Shown here: positions 15,218 to 28,400 of the stretch, piece after piece
Numbering within the stretch: position 1 is the stretch's first letter
How the letters are laid out: each line of letters opens with the position of its first letter
Source: Theocolax elegans
Lineage: Eukaryota > Arthropoda > Insecta > Hymenoptera > Cerocephalidae
Reading direction: 5' to 3'
NCBI GenBank assembly: GCA_026168455.1
Contig: CM047425.1
Location: forward strand, 3,260,001-3,324,000
DNA: 64,000 nucleotides
The notes under the pieces: model-generated
Databases searched by the model: none
Seen by the model: only the letters and a program-made list of their open reading frames with translations
Told to the model about the DNA's origin: nothing
Position numbers and translations under genes: made by a program

Positions 15218-18200
15218 ACAAACAAAATTTTGTTAATTTTTTATAACAATTTTTATATACGAAAATTGTTGATATACCTGACTCCTCGAAACGTAGGTAG
15301 GCTGTCGACGAAGATGATATCTTGAGAACGCTTCATCTGAATAAAAAAAAATCAAACGGTTTTAGATTTGGTATTGATTTTCTTTTGGATGAACAACAAA
15401 TTGATACTAATAAAAACAAACGATAATAATTAAACGAGAATACGAAACAATAAAATATTAATAACATATGTGACGTCTAAAATGAAATATAAATAATCAT
15501 CCCGATAATTCCAATTCCACCTAAAAATCCGTATTAAAAAAAAAGAAACGTATACATTACAACGATCGACTGAAGAATCAGGTGTAAACCGCACGCGCGT
15601 GTAATAAAGTGACATAATAATAATACCAGATGAGATTCAAATGAATTTATTCGGAGTTATCGAGGAAAGAATGATAAGTATTTTAATCGAGCGCGGTGCA
15701 GGTGGGACGAGAAGTCAAGGAACACGTACGCGTACTTACTACACACACACACACAGAGAGAAAGAGAGAGAGATCGGAGTAGAATTATTACCAAGCTCGT
15801 ATACGTGGAATATGTATGTACGTGACTCGCATAATGCACAACGCGCACTTGCTTCAAGATATCCCCCTCCGGCTCTTTGATCTTCTTTTTTATCCGTTTT
15901 TCTCCCTCGTTCGCTTCATCTCCGTGCGACACATTCAACGTATACAGCCAAGAGAGAGAGAGAGAGAGGTTGTGTGCATCGTGCAACATTTCCAGTCGCA
16001 TAACAATAGTTGAGCCATGGACCACCCGTGGTTCGCCATTAAAGGAGCACTCGACTAACCCGCTCAATCTCCTTTCTCTATATTACTCATATATACTCCC
16101 GTTTATTTATTTTTTTTTTTACTTCCTTTTTCCCTCTCTCTTTCTATGGTTTTAACTGATATCATCATCGTCGTCGTTATCTCTTGGTTACACATTCACA
16201 TTTTTATTTTCGAAATTTCTTTGCTTTTACGTGATTAACGGACATTTGTAATCGAATTTTACGTTATATATAACGTACTGTCTTAACAACGTTTCGAAAT
16301 CTTAGATTTTTTAATTATTAACAGATGTTGCAGTATCAAATAAATTGTTGACTATAGTTCAATTAATAAATTAATAATTAAAAAAAACAATTTTTTAATA
16401 CAATCAATACCGTCGTTGATTAGTTATTACTGTCTTTAACATTTTAAATTTGAAAGTGGATATATATGTACATTAAACTATAAATTAAAAATTGTATATA
16501 ATAATAACAAAACCATTACATATATGCGTTAGGCTTCTTTCGCGCTAAAATACACGTATACGAACAATATGATTTTAATACAAAAATAAAATTCGAACGA
16601 TCACGAAAAAAAAAAATAAATATGAAACATCGATCGTACACTGTGTTACACATTCGTGCCGCTCGATGCCAAACTATATATAAATAGTCGGAAAGGTTTA
16701 ACAAGGTACAGTACAAAAAGTATACGTGATTAAATTAGGGCAGCGACAAACTAACGAAAATGAAAAACGCGGAAAATTAAATTAGTCAATTACCACCGAA
16801 TATAAACACACTGTTTAATTAATCAGTCGAGATTAATTAACAAAATTAAAAGCAACCCGATATTTTCACGTGTAATAATCCAAAGTCTTCGAGATACATA
16901 TACATCCAAATATAAACATCGTCGTTGAAACACCTCGATAAGTAATTACCGTAAAAAAAATAAAGGACGTAGATTTTTCTTCGTCACAGTTGTATGAAAA
17001 AAAAGAGGAGGACGTATAGATGTATATAAGTTCGTGAGTGGAGAGTGAAGACGTGAAACGGGGGAGATACACACCGAAATACGAAACTGACTGGCGCCAG
17101 GGAAGAAAGGCATAAGGCAAAACCGGCACATCAACATTTGAGTATATAAGCTCGAGGACTAATAATATCCTATTGTGCTGCCATTAGTCGCGGTGTACCT
17201 CTTTAAGCAGTCTCGCGAACTGTATACCTAATGGGTAGAGAATATTTCCCAGTCCTATAACTTGACAAAGATCTTTCTATGCGTGTGTATGTGTGGGGAT
17301 CTGTCTGTCTGTCGTTTTAAATCCGATTTTGCAAATCATCTTTTTTATTTTTATTTACGCGTATCGATGTTTTGAGGTTGTAGGAATATAGCAACGTAAA
17401 TAGATATGTATCTAATGTTAATTTATAGTAAATAAACGTTAGATAATTACAAAAATTGGAACTTGTAATCTCAGAAACAAAGGAAATGAACAATAACGTC
17501 TCATGTGAAAAAAATATGAAATTTATATGAAAAATATATTAAATAAATTTTATATAGTTTATGTAATGGAATGGTTCTATATAAACTTTATAAAATTTTT
17601 ATATATACATATGAAAATTATAGTATATATTGTACTTAATATTCTATTTTGTTATGTAGAATAAATAAAGCGTTTGGAAAAAGGTAATATTCTTTTTTCA
17701 CTTGAGGTGATTCTTTAGCGTTTAAGGGATATCATATAAATTTCGAACACTAAAACATACGTAAAACCGCAACCATTATCAGCTTTAATACAGGTATACA
17801 CATATTTTTTTCGAGATTATCAAATTGACTTTCATTGTCTATGAAGAACGTCGAAATCGAGTGGAAGAATGGAGTCGCGACCTACAAGTGAATCACGCGA
17901 GTGATAAGTTTTTATCTTTGTATATTTTTTACGAAAATGGGTTTTGACTCGATGCCGCTACCCAGCATCAATATCCATATTTTTTCACATTCTAATTATT
18001 TAAACCAGAGCTACGCGCGCTCTTTTACTTTTTTGAATAATATAATTAATTTCATCTAAAACGATTAATTAATAAACCTTAAATAACAAACTAAATTAAA
18101 ACAATAATTGTACTGTTTTAATTAGAACAACAATTTTTATTAAGGTCTTTATCCATGATTTATTATTTCTTTATTTTTATATAATTTGTATCACTTACAT

Positions 18201-19108
18201 CTTCACACACGACGATTGTCGTACAAAAATTTAAACACAGCACGTTTTCCCGCGCTAAAGTCAAATGCCCTGTCAAATCTAACCTACAATATTTTAGACG
18301 CATGCGCATTTCACGAGCCAATCGTGTCACGTTTACTCTGGCTTCGCAAGATCCGGTCATGTATTTTTTTTACTGTCTAGATTATTAAATTATGCTTTAT
18401 TATTTTTTACGTCTTCCTGCTCTCTTTTACTAAATTTGGTTTTGTACATTTAAATAATCTTTTATTTTAATATATTTTTAACAGACAATAATATATATTC
18501 AGTAGTCTAACCGCGTTGTTCCGATATTATTTTATACGTTAATATTTATTAATCATCGTTGATGCGTATGTTCATTAGTATATTTTTATTAAAGTATCAC
18601 TTATCAATTGATTTGATACGATTCGATATTAACAATATATATTTTATAACTAACAACAAGCCATTTTTTATTGATTTTTAAAAAATGTCGAATTCATATC
18701 TATATAAATGAAATATTTTTGATTTCTACAAGGGTATATGCGATACAAGATGTTCTTATACATGTTGTGATAATGAAAATGAGTATATATATATATATAG
18801 TAAATAGATTTCTAATCTAAAAAATATTATATTATTAATATTATAAGAAAATTAATTCTTATGATTTTAACAATCTGTATTTCACACCTATCATTTTTCA
18901 ATAATATTCGTTTCTTAATATAATTCACTCAAATTATCTATATATTTATATATAAGTACCGTGCTATATATAACAAAAAGAAAAAATGAATGTGTACAAT
19001 ACAAAACAGTTGAAGAACGTATCGAGCGTCTATACGTACATATATATATAACACAGAATGGTCGAGTAGAGGACTAAAAGGAGATCTCTCGATTTTCTCA
19101 TTTTACAG

Positions 19109-19242
19109 GGAAATCCGTATGGACTGAAGGATACGACGGGGATGGGAATGACGGCGGACATGGGAGCGGCTTGGGGCACAGCGGCTCTTCAGCCGGCGGC
19201 CACTGGATACTACCCTTACGATCCGACGCTCGCTGCCTATGG
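19109..19242 (+). CDS. ara/caup (iro): Iroquois homeobox gene, exon encoding the block before the homeodomain (partial gene, 5' exons outside window)
   Basis: This internal exon encodes 44 codons plus the first two bases of a glycine codon. It reads GNPYGLKDTTGMG... and ends ...YYPYDPTLAAYG. The GNPYGLKD and YYPYDP(T)xAAYGYG blocks directly precede the homeodomain in insect Iroquois proteins. The acceptor is ttttacag at 19108 and the donor is GG|gtacgt at 19243. Joining to the exon at 41550 restores the reading TAT-GGA-TAC-GGA ([13 protein letters not shown]), the expected family sequence, so this 22.3 kb intron join is well supported. The exon opens in frame at its first base (phase 0) with no suitable start codon of its own. 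The conserved N-terminal part of the family is not found in the 19.1 kb upstream and presumably lies beyond the window edge. It is GC-rich relative to its AT-rich surroundings. Confidence 0.93.
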
Positions 19243-21786
19243 GTACGTACTCAACTTTTTCTCTTATTTTTACCTTCTTTTTCTTTTTACTTTTATTTTC
19301 GTTCACCTTTATTCTTACACTTTTTTTGCTGGCTCTCGTCCCTCGCATCGACGCGAATTTTCGATACTCTCTGGCTCTTTTATATTGATAGGCCACTGAG
19401 TAGCTTTTCGCATTCATGGAAAAGATTCGTTCGACCGGCCGTTTTTTTTATTTATATATGCTACTTCGAGATATTATAAATAATGAATTCGATGTAGTTT
19501 TTAACGCGTGTTTCAAGATTTTTTGAATAGCAATTTTGATCGATTGTGTTATAAAAATCTTATTCCGAAAGAAATGAAAATGTCAATAATACACGATTTT
19601 TTCGTTAGTCTTTAATTAGCTAATAACATATAATGAACAATTTTTTAAAATAGGTTGTGTAATTACGAATGTTATAAAATTAAATAAAAATGTTTAAAAC
19701 TTATTTGTACATATAACGAAATTAAGAAAAATCGCGTTTTCCCAAAATAAGCATTAATAAATGTATTTTACGTTAATCATTTATCGATCGACCGCGGAAA
19801 GACATTATACTTTCGAGGGCAAATAACGATTAAGATCCAATATCTAATAAATAAATGAAGATAATTCCTTTCAAACTGGAGTAAGTGATAAATTATCAGT
19901 TCTATAAACATATACCAGTTTTTGTTACTTTATCGACGTATAACCGATATATCTTCTTTTAAATCACAATATATTAAGTAAACCTAAAATTGTAAAAGCG
20001 GGAAATTTGAATTACATATACATAATTATTATCATCACGTTAATTAAACAAATTATTTTCAAAAACAACTAAAAAGGTATACTGCAATTTTTCAACAATC
20101 CAATTAAATTCATCGTTCAAGAAACATAAAACGAACAGCCTAATAAAAACAAAAGAATAATAAATCATCGCGATATCAACGCGACATGTAAAATTCACTT
20201 AGCGAACGTTTGTGTACCTGCACCAACTATATATATATACAGACATAAACCAAAAAAAAAAAAACCGAAATTTCGGAAAATTATGCGGCGCGTTAATTCG
20301 AGGTCTTTATTATCGCGCGTATATGTATGCGCCGACTACTCAACGGAGAAATCCGAAACGTCGCGTAATTTACTTGGTTGCGTTGGAGAAAGAAAGAAAG
20401 AAAAAAATAAAGAGAAATACGAGCGAGGAGCCAAAATTTATCGAGGCCGTTAAAAGCCGTGTGGCGTGCCTAATCCCGCAGAAATATACGTGACGAAAAC
20501 GAGCGAGACGGTGACTGTCAAGTCCGAGATGAAGTTGAATCCTCTTCCGGTAAGTGGGATTAACACGAGCTAGTATATGTGGAAGATGTATTATAAGAAG
20601 GGGAGGGCTGCACGAAAAGATTCTGAAGGAAAAGACGTGTTGTTACGTGCTTGATGGATCTCATTTTTACGGAGTCATTTTTATATTTTATACTCAATAT
20701 ACCGATATCTATTTACAATCTCTTTTCTTTTTTGGCTGTCCGAGTTGCTCCGTGAAGTTTTGTACGATTTTGTTTACGTAATAACGAAACGAGAGAAAAA
20801 CAGCGTACGAAATACGACTTTGTTCTCGAATTAATAATAATTAATTGATCAATCAATCAATAGTGTTGAAATTGTATTATTATAATTATAATCAATAATA
20901 AAAATTATCGTGTATACAATAATAATCTAATAATTATTCTCATTAATAATAATTAAATATTAATTAATTAATAATTAATAAATTTTTAAGTAAAATTCAT
21001 ATAGCAAGTCTGTGTCCTTTTAGTCACATATTTTCGTTACCTAAATCTGTTTCTCAGGATAAACATTAATTTGAAATTATTCACGGCTACGTTCGAACTT
21101 TTGCCGTTTAATGTGTGGATGAATTAATGAAAAGTATATTGTTGCGTATGGAGAAGGTGCGAATAAAAAATTGTTCGGACAATGAATCGAGGATCCGCGA
21201 GTTTCCAGTCACGAGGCCTACGATTTCTTGTTGTAGTTGCATTCGTCTTGACACCGTTCTCGCACACGTGCCGATCCGCGGGTCGATATTACGTATACGT
21301 AACAATATCAAGACAGCTGTGCCAAAACCAAAATTGAAAAATTGTTTTGTATAATAGAAAAATGTATATTACGTGTCAAAGAAAATGATTCAGACAAAAA
21401 ATGTTTATATCACTTTTAAAATAAATTAAAAAACAATCAAGCTTTTTTTTTAGATTGAGAGCTTTGTAAAATTTATATATGTATACTAAATTCGATGTAT
21501 TTATTTTTTTTAAAGAAACAATGATATCTTAAATTTCTATGAGTGGAATAATAATAATAATAATAATTGAAAATAGAAATAATAATAATTTTTGATAATT
21601 ATTAAAAAGTATATCCTAGTAGAATTTAAAGGATTTGTAATCTGACCTAACCTCAAAATAATAATCAATTTTTAATATTTGCAAGGTTTGCCCTGGTAAG
21701 AATTGTATCTAAGAAAAATGGGCTGTAATACGAAGGAAAAATGTTCCAGTAAAAATTACATTATGCTGTTCAAAGACAGACTTGAG

Positions 21787-21842
21787 AAATGATAAAAATT
21801 ACTTTTTTGTTATAGAAAAATTTGTGTCAATTTTTATCATTT
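21787..21842. repeat. 14-bp inverted repeat
   Basis: AAATGATAAAAATT at 21787-21800 is mirrored by its complement at 21829-21842. It sits within sequence resembling the inner part of small TIR elements (repeated 'taaaaattac' phrases). It is probably a decayed transposon fragment. Confidence 0.4.
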
Positions 21843-22618
21843 GTCAACTCTGCCTCTCCAATACTAAACAACATTATCATTTTTACTAGAATATTTCTTT
21901 GATAATATTGAACTAACTGTATTTTTTCTATATGTAATTTTTGCTCAAATAACCAATATCTCGCAAAAAAAACCAAAAACGTTTCCTAAAAATCTTAAAT
22001 TTCTATTACAGTAAAGTAAACGTATATTTTTCCTTAAACAATTGAAATAATCCGTACTTATTGGTTTGACTTAAGGTCAAATGGCCATAAACTGATCGGA
22101 CTAAGCGTGTCGCACAAATCCTCTAATTTCCATCGGAGACAAAACGTTTTATCTTCTTAATTCTCATCAATAATTCAAATTGCCCGTATATATACATATC
22201 AGTAATGAAAAGCTTACAAGTCATTCACGCGTTATAACGATTACGTATATATATATAGGTGAATCATCCGAATTAGAGATAGGGTGGATTGGGTATAGAA
22301 GATAGACACTTAGCCAAGAATAATCGAAACTGAAAAAGAAAAAAAGGAAACGAAAAAAAAAAAAACGGGTGTCGGAGACGAGGCTCATTAACTTGGTAAA
22401 ATGGTTAAGCCATCCGTAACAAAACGTCGCTTTGATCGCTAAGCTCGGTAGATACGTCTTCGGGATGCTGCTTCATGAAAAATCCAAAATAATCCCACCT
22501 AAGCGCTTGGGCGCGTTAAATCCAGCGCAACAAATATATATATACATATAGATCGAGCGTATATAAAACCCCTTTAACTCTTCTCGAGTTAAAGTCGAGA
22601 GAGTGGTGCTATCGCGTG

Positions 22619-22653
<35 letters not shown>

Positions 22654-23703
22654 GTACACCACGGTTTTCCCGTCACTTTCGCTTCGGTCGAATCCCTTCG
22701 AATATCGAGGGTTGAAAGCATCGCGATTGGCTCGTTCGCAACACCGAACACGACGAACGTATTACCGAGCTCGAGACGCTTACTTACAAAATGGCTGTGG
22801 CTTTCGATTCCCGCTCTCACGGATAAAACACTCATTTTTTTTTTGCCTTCAAAGACAAGGACCATCCGACGCAGAAGATGAGGGGGGTGAAGGTGAAGGT
22901 TACGGGGTTGGTAAAGTCGAGAGGGATCGTACGACATTTATTTTTTTTTTAAGTTACTTTTAGGATTTTACATGGGAATTTTCTTCTTATTTTCTTTTTG
23001 TTTTAACGGCGTTTTTTTACGGGGTGAATCGTTTCGAAATATGGGTTTGTTCTCTGTTAAGGCGAATACAGGTAATACGAAAGATTTGTTTTTAATTGCA
23101 TTTAATTATCAACCATTTAATTCTACTGTGCGTACGCGTTTATCAAACTAGGTAAAAACTACTTGTTTTTTAAAAAATTTGTTGCGACCTGTAAAATATA
23201 TATCTATTTTTATAACCTCGAGGTAAAAAGAACTTGCATCAAAGATATTGTTACATAGTAATTCGATATTTCCGAGTTTCAGGTTGTCTTACAGACAAGT
23301 GATAGCATCTATGACACAATTTTCAAAAATTCTTTAGAAGATAGAACAGGATCAATGTAAATTTAGATACTACCAATGGGAAATTAAATGTTTGTTTGAT
23401 TTTAAATCCAGATATATCTCTTTCCTATTATTACCAAGTTATGGTGTGATATTTCTACTTGCTTTTTGGATGCTTTAATGTTAAAGAAAAATGAAATACC
23501 AGTCCATAGGAATTGAAATTTTGAATAATTAATTAATTTTCACTTTTAATTTCTTTACACTTTTTTCAAATTATTTAAAGGAGTATGTGACGTATATGAT
23601 AGTTGAAAATAGATGATAATTCCTTCTTGTTTCGAAGCTATGTTTTGAAAACGTATGTTATCCAAATATAACATCGACAAATTCGCGGCTTACTAATCGG
23701 TTA

Positions 23704-23936
23704 TACGTACACTAAGAAACAAATTTTGGTAAAAATGAAATAGTGTATACAGTGAAATGAAATTAGAGACTGTAAAAATTGAAAAAATTTACAATATTTG
23801 CAATATTTACCATAACTTCCACGTAAATTGTTAACTATGGAGTATAGTAATATATTGAATTTTGACAATCTGTCATTTCATTACTAGACAGTATTAATTG
23901 TCATTATTACGCTAAAAAATTTTCTGAGTGTACGTA
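23704..23936. mobile_element. Short MITE with TACGTACACTNAGAAA ends
   Basis: The left end reads TACGTACACTAAGAAA and the right end is the complement of TACGTACACTCAGAAA, matching at 15 of 16 positions. The enclosed 233 bases are AT-rich and non-coding, with imperfect internal symmetry (tttacaatatttgcaatatttacc). The ends resemble those of the outer element at 59442-61579 (TACACGGAGAAAA), so both may belong to one broad TA-inserting family; that link is inference. Confidence 0.6.
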
Positions 23937-24072
23937 GTTACGAAATAGCAGGAAATCAAGAAATTTTGGAGGATAAAAAGTATAAGAAAATACGTCAAAA
24001 AATATTCCCAATGATCTAAATAAAAATAGTGTAGAACACGGGGGGGGGGGGTTAGAGAAAGATGGTCAACAA

Positions 24073-24101
24073 CAGAAGCAGAAGCAGAAGCAGAAGCAGA
24101 A
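24073..24101. repeat. AGCAGA hexamer tandem repeat
   Basis: About five head-to-tail copies of agcaga are visible (agaagcagaagcag...). A 12-base G run lies just upstream at 24040-24051. Both are simple sequence with no evidence of function. Confidence 0.8.
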
Positions 24102-24407
24102 GCGGTGGCATCAGGATCGACGAGGAGAAGAAGGAGTGTATATACGCGTGATCGAGTAGGCGTACATAATATGGAAGGTTCGACTCGCACTCAGGCAGGC
24201 AGGCGAAATTTAGTAGTCGTAGCGTAGGCAACGACGTCCGATAGCGGTGCGGGTATTAGGTATCTCGGTCTCGCTCTCCCTCGGCGAGCACCGGGTTTAT
24301 TGATTGGCTTCCTCCTCTCTTGGTTTTCGTGCACCCTGCCATCGCGCAACCCTCCTCCTCTCTCTCGCTCCTCCACGCCTACCTCGCTCCCACAGGTGCC
24401 AGTTTTA

Positions 24408-24440
<33 letters not shown>

Positions 24441-25370
24441 ATCGAGGACGCCTGCGCAGCTTTTTCGGGGCTCTCGACTACACGTTTCCGAGATTTATAT
24501 GAAAAGGCACTGAGAGAGGGTGTATCATATACGAAAACCTAAACTTTTGGGGTTTGTTTTTTCTCTCTTGAATCTCAACCCCCTCTCAACCACCCATTTG
24601 GTGGTTTATTTATTCCCACTTAACTATATACGGAGAGACACTCTGGTGCATTCGGTGATATATATCCTTAAACTCGAATTGTATTATTTCCATCATCTCT
24701 CTTTCTCTCTTGTCTTATTTCCTCTATTATTATTCACGACGCTCGATGCGTAAGTGCCTTTTTTTACCATTTTCATATTTCAAAACGAGCTTTTTCGTTG
24801 TATTTTTTAAATCAGCGAGATAATACGTTTTATTGCTACGTACGACATTGTTTAGTATAATATTTGTACGTCATTCGATCGTATAATTTAATTAAAATTA
24901 TCAATAATAATTTATTAATGTCTACATTTGTAATACACATATTTATAAATTTTTGAAAGCGATTTAATAATAACCAAACAGAAATAAATAGAAAATTAAT
25001 AATACTAATGGATTCATTTAAAAGTATTACTTAAGCTTTAAAATAATTGCAAAATATCGTGATATTATCGTTCTAATAATATTCATCGTGCGGAATAAAA
25101 TAAACCAGTTGCATATAGAAGGAAATATTCAAAACCATTTCTTTCTATACAAGAAATAACCGAACATACCGATGTTCTTTTTTTTTTAAATCAAGTTATT
25201 ATTTTAAACAAAATGTATAAATAAAAACAGATAGACATATAGTTTCCATACATTAAAAAAAGTTATAATTATCATTTTGATTTTTAACAAACAATTTTCC
25301 CGTTTTAGGAAAGTAACATTAATACTACACATATAGAAATTTGACCATAAACGTAACGTTTTTTAAGCCC

Positions 25371-25470
25371 AAAAAATGGGCAAGTGTCATAAAATACCCA
25401 AAAAGTGCCTAATTAATAGCAAAATTATAGAGTTTTATTTAACCTTCAAATGGTAAATTAAAAAAGAAAA
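25371..25470 (+). repeat. Dispersed repeat fragment, copy A
   Basis: The 24 bases at 25375-25398 (AATGGGCAAGTGTCATAAAA and four more) are identical to the complement of 52042-52065. Weaker similarity continues on the downstream side (gcctaattaatagcaaaattatag...ttttatttaaccttcaaatg). Two diverged copies in opposite orientation indicate a transposon-derived dispersed repeat. Confidence 0.65.
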
Positions 25471-28400
25471 CAACTATCCGATTGCCAAAGGGGCTGCATC
25501 AGTACCAAACAATAATCCCGTAAGAATGAGAAAGAGAAAGAGAAAGAGAGAGAGTCGACTTTTGATCCCCCTCCGTCGGAATCACGGAGGTCTGCTCACG
25601 CGACATCAAGTGCATCGAAAGCTATACAGGAGAGACCGTATACGCGGGGCCATTGTTTATCGTCGTCGCGTCCCCTCGTCCGCGAGCCGCTATTAATTTA
25701 CTCGCTTAATAATACGAGCCCCCGAAAGAGAAAGAGAAATAGAGAGAGAGAGAGAGAGAGAGAGTGCTCCCTTGTCGAGCCGAAAAGCTCTCCGCCCTCG
25801 AGGTGATGGGCTTTTACTGTACCCCTCTACTATTCTCTTGGCTTGCGCTCGGTCACGTGGACCCGAAGGGAAACGGATGCGACCTTTTAGGATTTACTTC
25901 CTTCCCTCGAATTGAATTAAACGGTGGGATTGAATTAACCTCTTTATTTATTATTACTTATTATCATTTTTTTCGATAAACCATATATGTACATATACAG
26001 TATACCGTCCATAAGTTTAGGAACATTTGTTAATTTTATATTTAAATGTGCATATTTTATCTAATGTTTAACAATCCGGAACTTTCGAAGAAAATATCGT
26101 ATAGAATAATTTACGAAATAAGCATAATACAGGTATTTTCTTCGTCTTTAAGCTGATATCACTCGTAATTACTTGTATTAATTTTCGATCGAAATTGAAA
26201 TTGATTAAATAATACTTTTTTATTTTAGTAAATAAAAATTTACATTATTTTAAATGGTAGGATTTTTTAAATTTTTTTTCAAAAATCGTCCCATTAGGTA
26301 AACATTTTTTTGGACACATGTAATCATATAAGAGGTTCAATAAAGAAAATTTTTTGTAATTTTTTTTACTATGAACGTCTTTGAATCTTATACGTTATTT
26401 GCTTCCCAAAATACAATAATATTTGTTTTTAGCCCATCGATTCAACATTACATAAAATATACTTTTTGATATTTATTTCAATGGGCAAATTTAATTTTTT
26501 AATTTAAATATCACGCAAACACGCAAGCGCCAGCAAATACAAATACACGTACAATTTTATAGTAAATTTTATAAAATATTTTTATGAAATAAATTTTATA
26601 AAATATAAATAGCCTGCTAAAAATTTATTCTTATAAAATTTTTTTGTTTTTTGTTTCTTGTAAAATTTGTGTAGGAAGGGATTTTTTTATAAAATTGGAT
26701 ACGACCATTTTTTCGTACATAATTTACAAAAATCATTGTATAAAATTTTTACGTATCATTTGGTTACATAATACACTTCTTTAAACATTAAATTTTAATT
26801 ACAAAAAAGAAACAAATTTCTGTACTAATACAAATAATAAAAATTAATTTTATGAAATTTTTAATGGATTATCTAAAAAAAAAAAATAAGTCGCCTCTTC
26901 GATTTACATAACACGATATATACACGATTGACAAAAAAATCCGAGATGTAAAAAAGAAAAAGATAAAGTAAGAAAGTACATCGTCACAACGCTCTCAATT
27001 CGATTAACAACGCGTTAATATACTAATAAGATCACGTTACAAATCCTCCGTTGATGAGAAAGAAACAATAAAGATGCGCGCGCGCGCTAATATATACAAC
27101 ATTGTAATGGAAGAAGAGGCTTACATCGTTTGTGGTTCGTGTACGAAAAAGAAAAAAAATAAAGAAGTTGGGGTGAAAATTCGGTATAAGAAGGAGAAAA
27201 ATAACAAAATGGGAAACCGATATTACCTCGTTTAATTCCGACTCGACAACTACCGGGCTATATAAACCCAACACGAGCTTTACAACGAGAGAAAGAAAGA
27301 GAGACGTGTTGCTTTACCAACTTCCTAAGCTCGAAGTTAAAAGAAGACTTCCAAATGCTCGTAGAGCTAACGCGCTTCTTTCCATTCTTTATCCCCTTCT
27401 TCTTCTTCTTCTTCTTCGCTTTTTTTGCGTTTGCTTTTATTATCAACGATCTAAGTTACCCTTCTTTTTTCGGTGCTTATACACATATGTGTATGCTATG
27501 AATTTTTTTAAAGCTCAATTCAATGTTTAATTTCTGTTAATCGGTATCATTTACGCAATTAATTTTTTTATTTATTTAATGTAATTGTACTTTAAAATTC
27601 ATATTTTGGAAATAATATATAAATATAAAGTAGCTAAATAATTTATATACCGTTTAATCGTGTTGGTGAAAGTCTATTTTCACCCTAAAAACCACCTTAT
27701 GAATCTGGAAACTATTCGTCATTTTCTTTTCTCCCCTTCGGCTAACCAATAAACTCGCCATCACTCATCCAAAAGAAATTTTCCGTTCAACACGTGTACA
27801 TCTTTTTCCAATATTCTCTCTTCATTTTTTTTCCCTTATTCCTATAGGTGTCATTATTCATTTTATATTTAAAACTGTTTTATTAATGATTTATGATGAG
27901 TAATTAGTTTAATTCGCGTGGAGCTTTATTTGAATTATTTTTTTATATTTTTATATTTTTTATATAAGAATTATATTAATATAACAAATTATGTTACTGC
28001 TTACAATGCACACTTATTATAATATTTTATAATAATTTTTGTACAATCGGTCAAATCCCGTGAATTTTGTTAAATAAATATATATATATATATATATTTA
28101 TTTATATTTACGTATGGTTGTTACAATATAGTATTACATTTTTTGTTTGTGGAATTCGTGATAACATTCTTGTTTTAATGAAGTTATATTTCATGTATTG
28201 CATTGACAATCCCAGAATAAATCATAATTGCCTTCTTGGTCGTTTTTACGATATTATCCATTAATATTAAAGAGTGTCTTGTTTTCAAACCGAATAAAAT
28301 AACTTACAATTAGAATTATTTAACTTTTACTTGTATTTATATTTATTACTATTTAATTTTAATTCTATAAATAAATAACAGTCATCTAATCTGAGCAATT

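Larger units (their letters stand above)
1..19108 (+). other. Intron or 5' region of the Iroquois gene, non-coding
   Basis: No open frame here has codon structure or a recognisable domain; frames up to 136 codons are low-complexity translations of TA, CA, GA and poly-T runs. No exon resembling the conserved Iroquois N-terminus was found on the + strand. Because 19109 begins with a splice acceptor, at least the end of this stretch is intron. Contents are AT-rich sequence, short microsatellites, two inverted-repeat elements (4611-5093, 10739-11334), a strong hairpin (15162-15217) and a few GC-balanced islands (10240-10570, 17160-17275, 18225-18365). Confidence 0.75.

Noticed and set aside
15657..16067. 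136-codon open frame on the minus strand
   Set aside because: The translation is dominated by Ser/Leu and Cys/Val runs from GA and CA microsatellites, with no domain or splice context.
22473..22937. 154-codon open frame on the minus strand
   Set aside because: It contains a Tyr-Ile run from a TA microsatellite and no family resemblance. Overlapping frames on the + strand are equally long.
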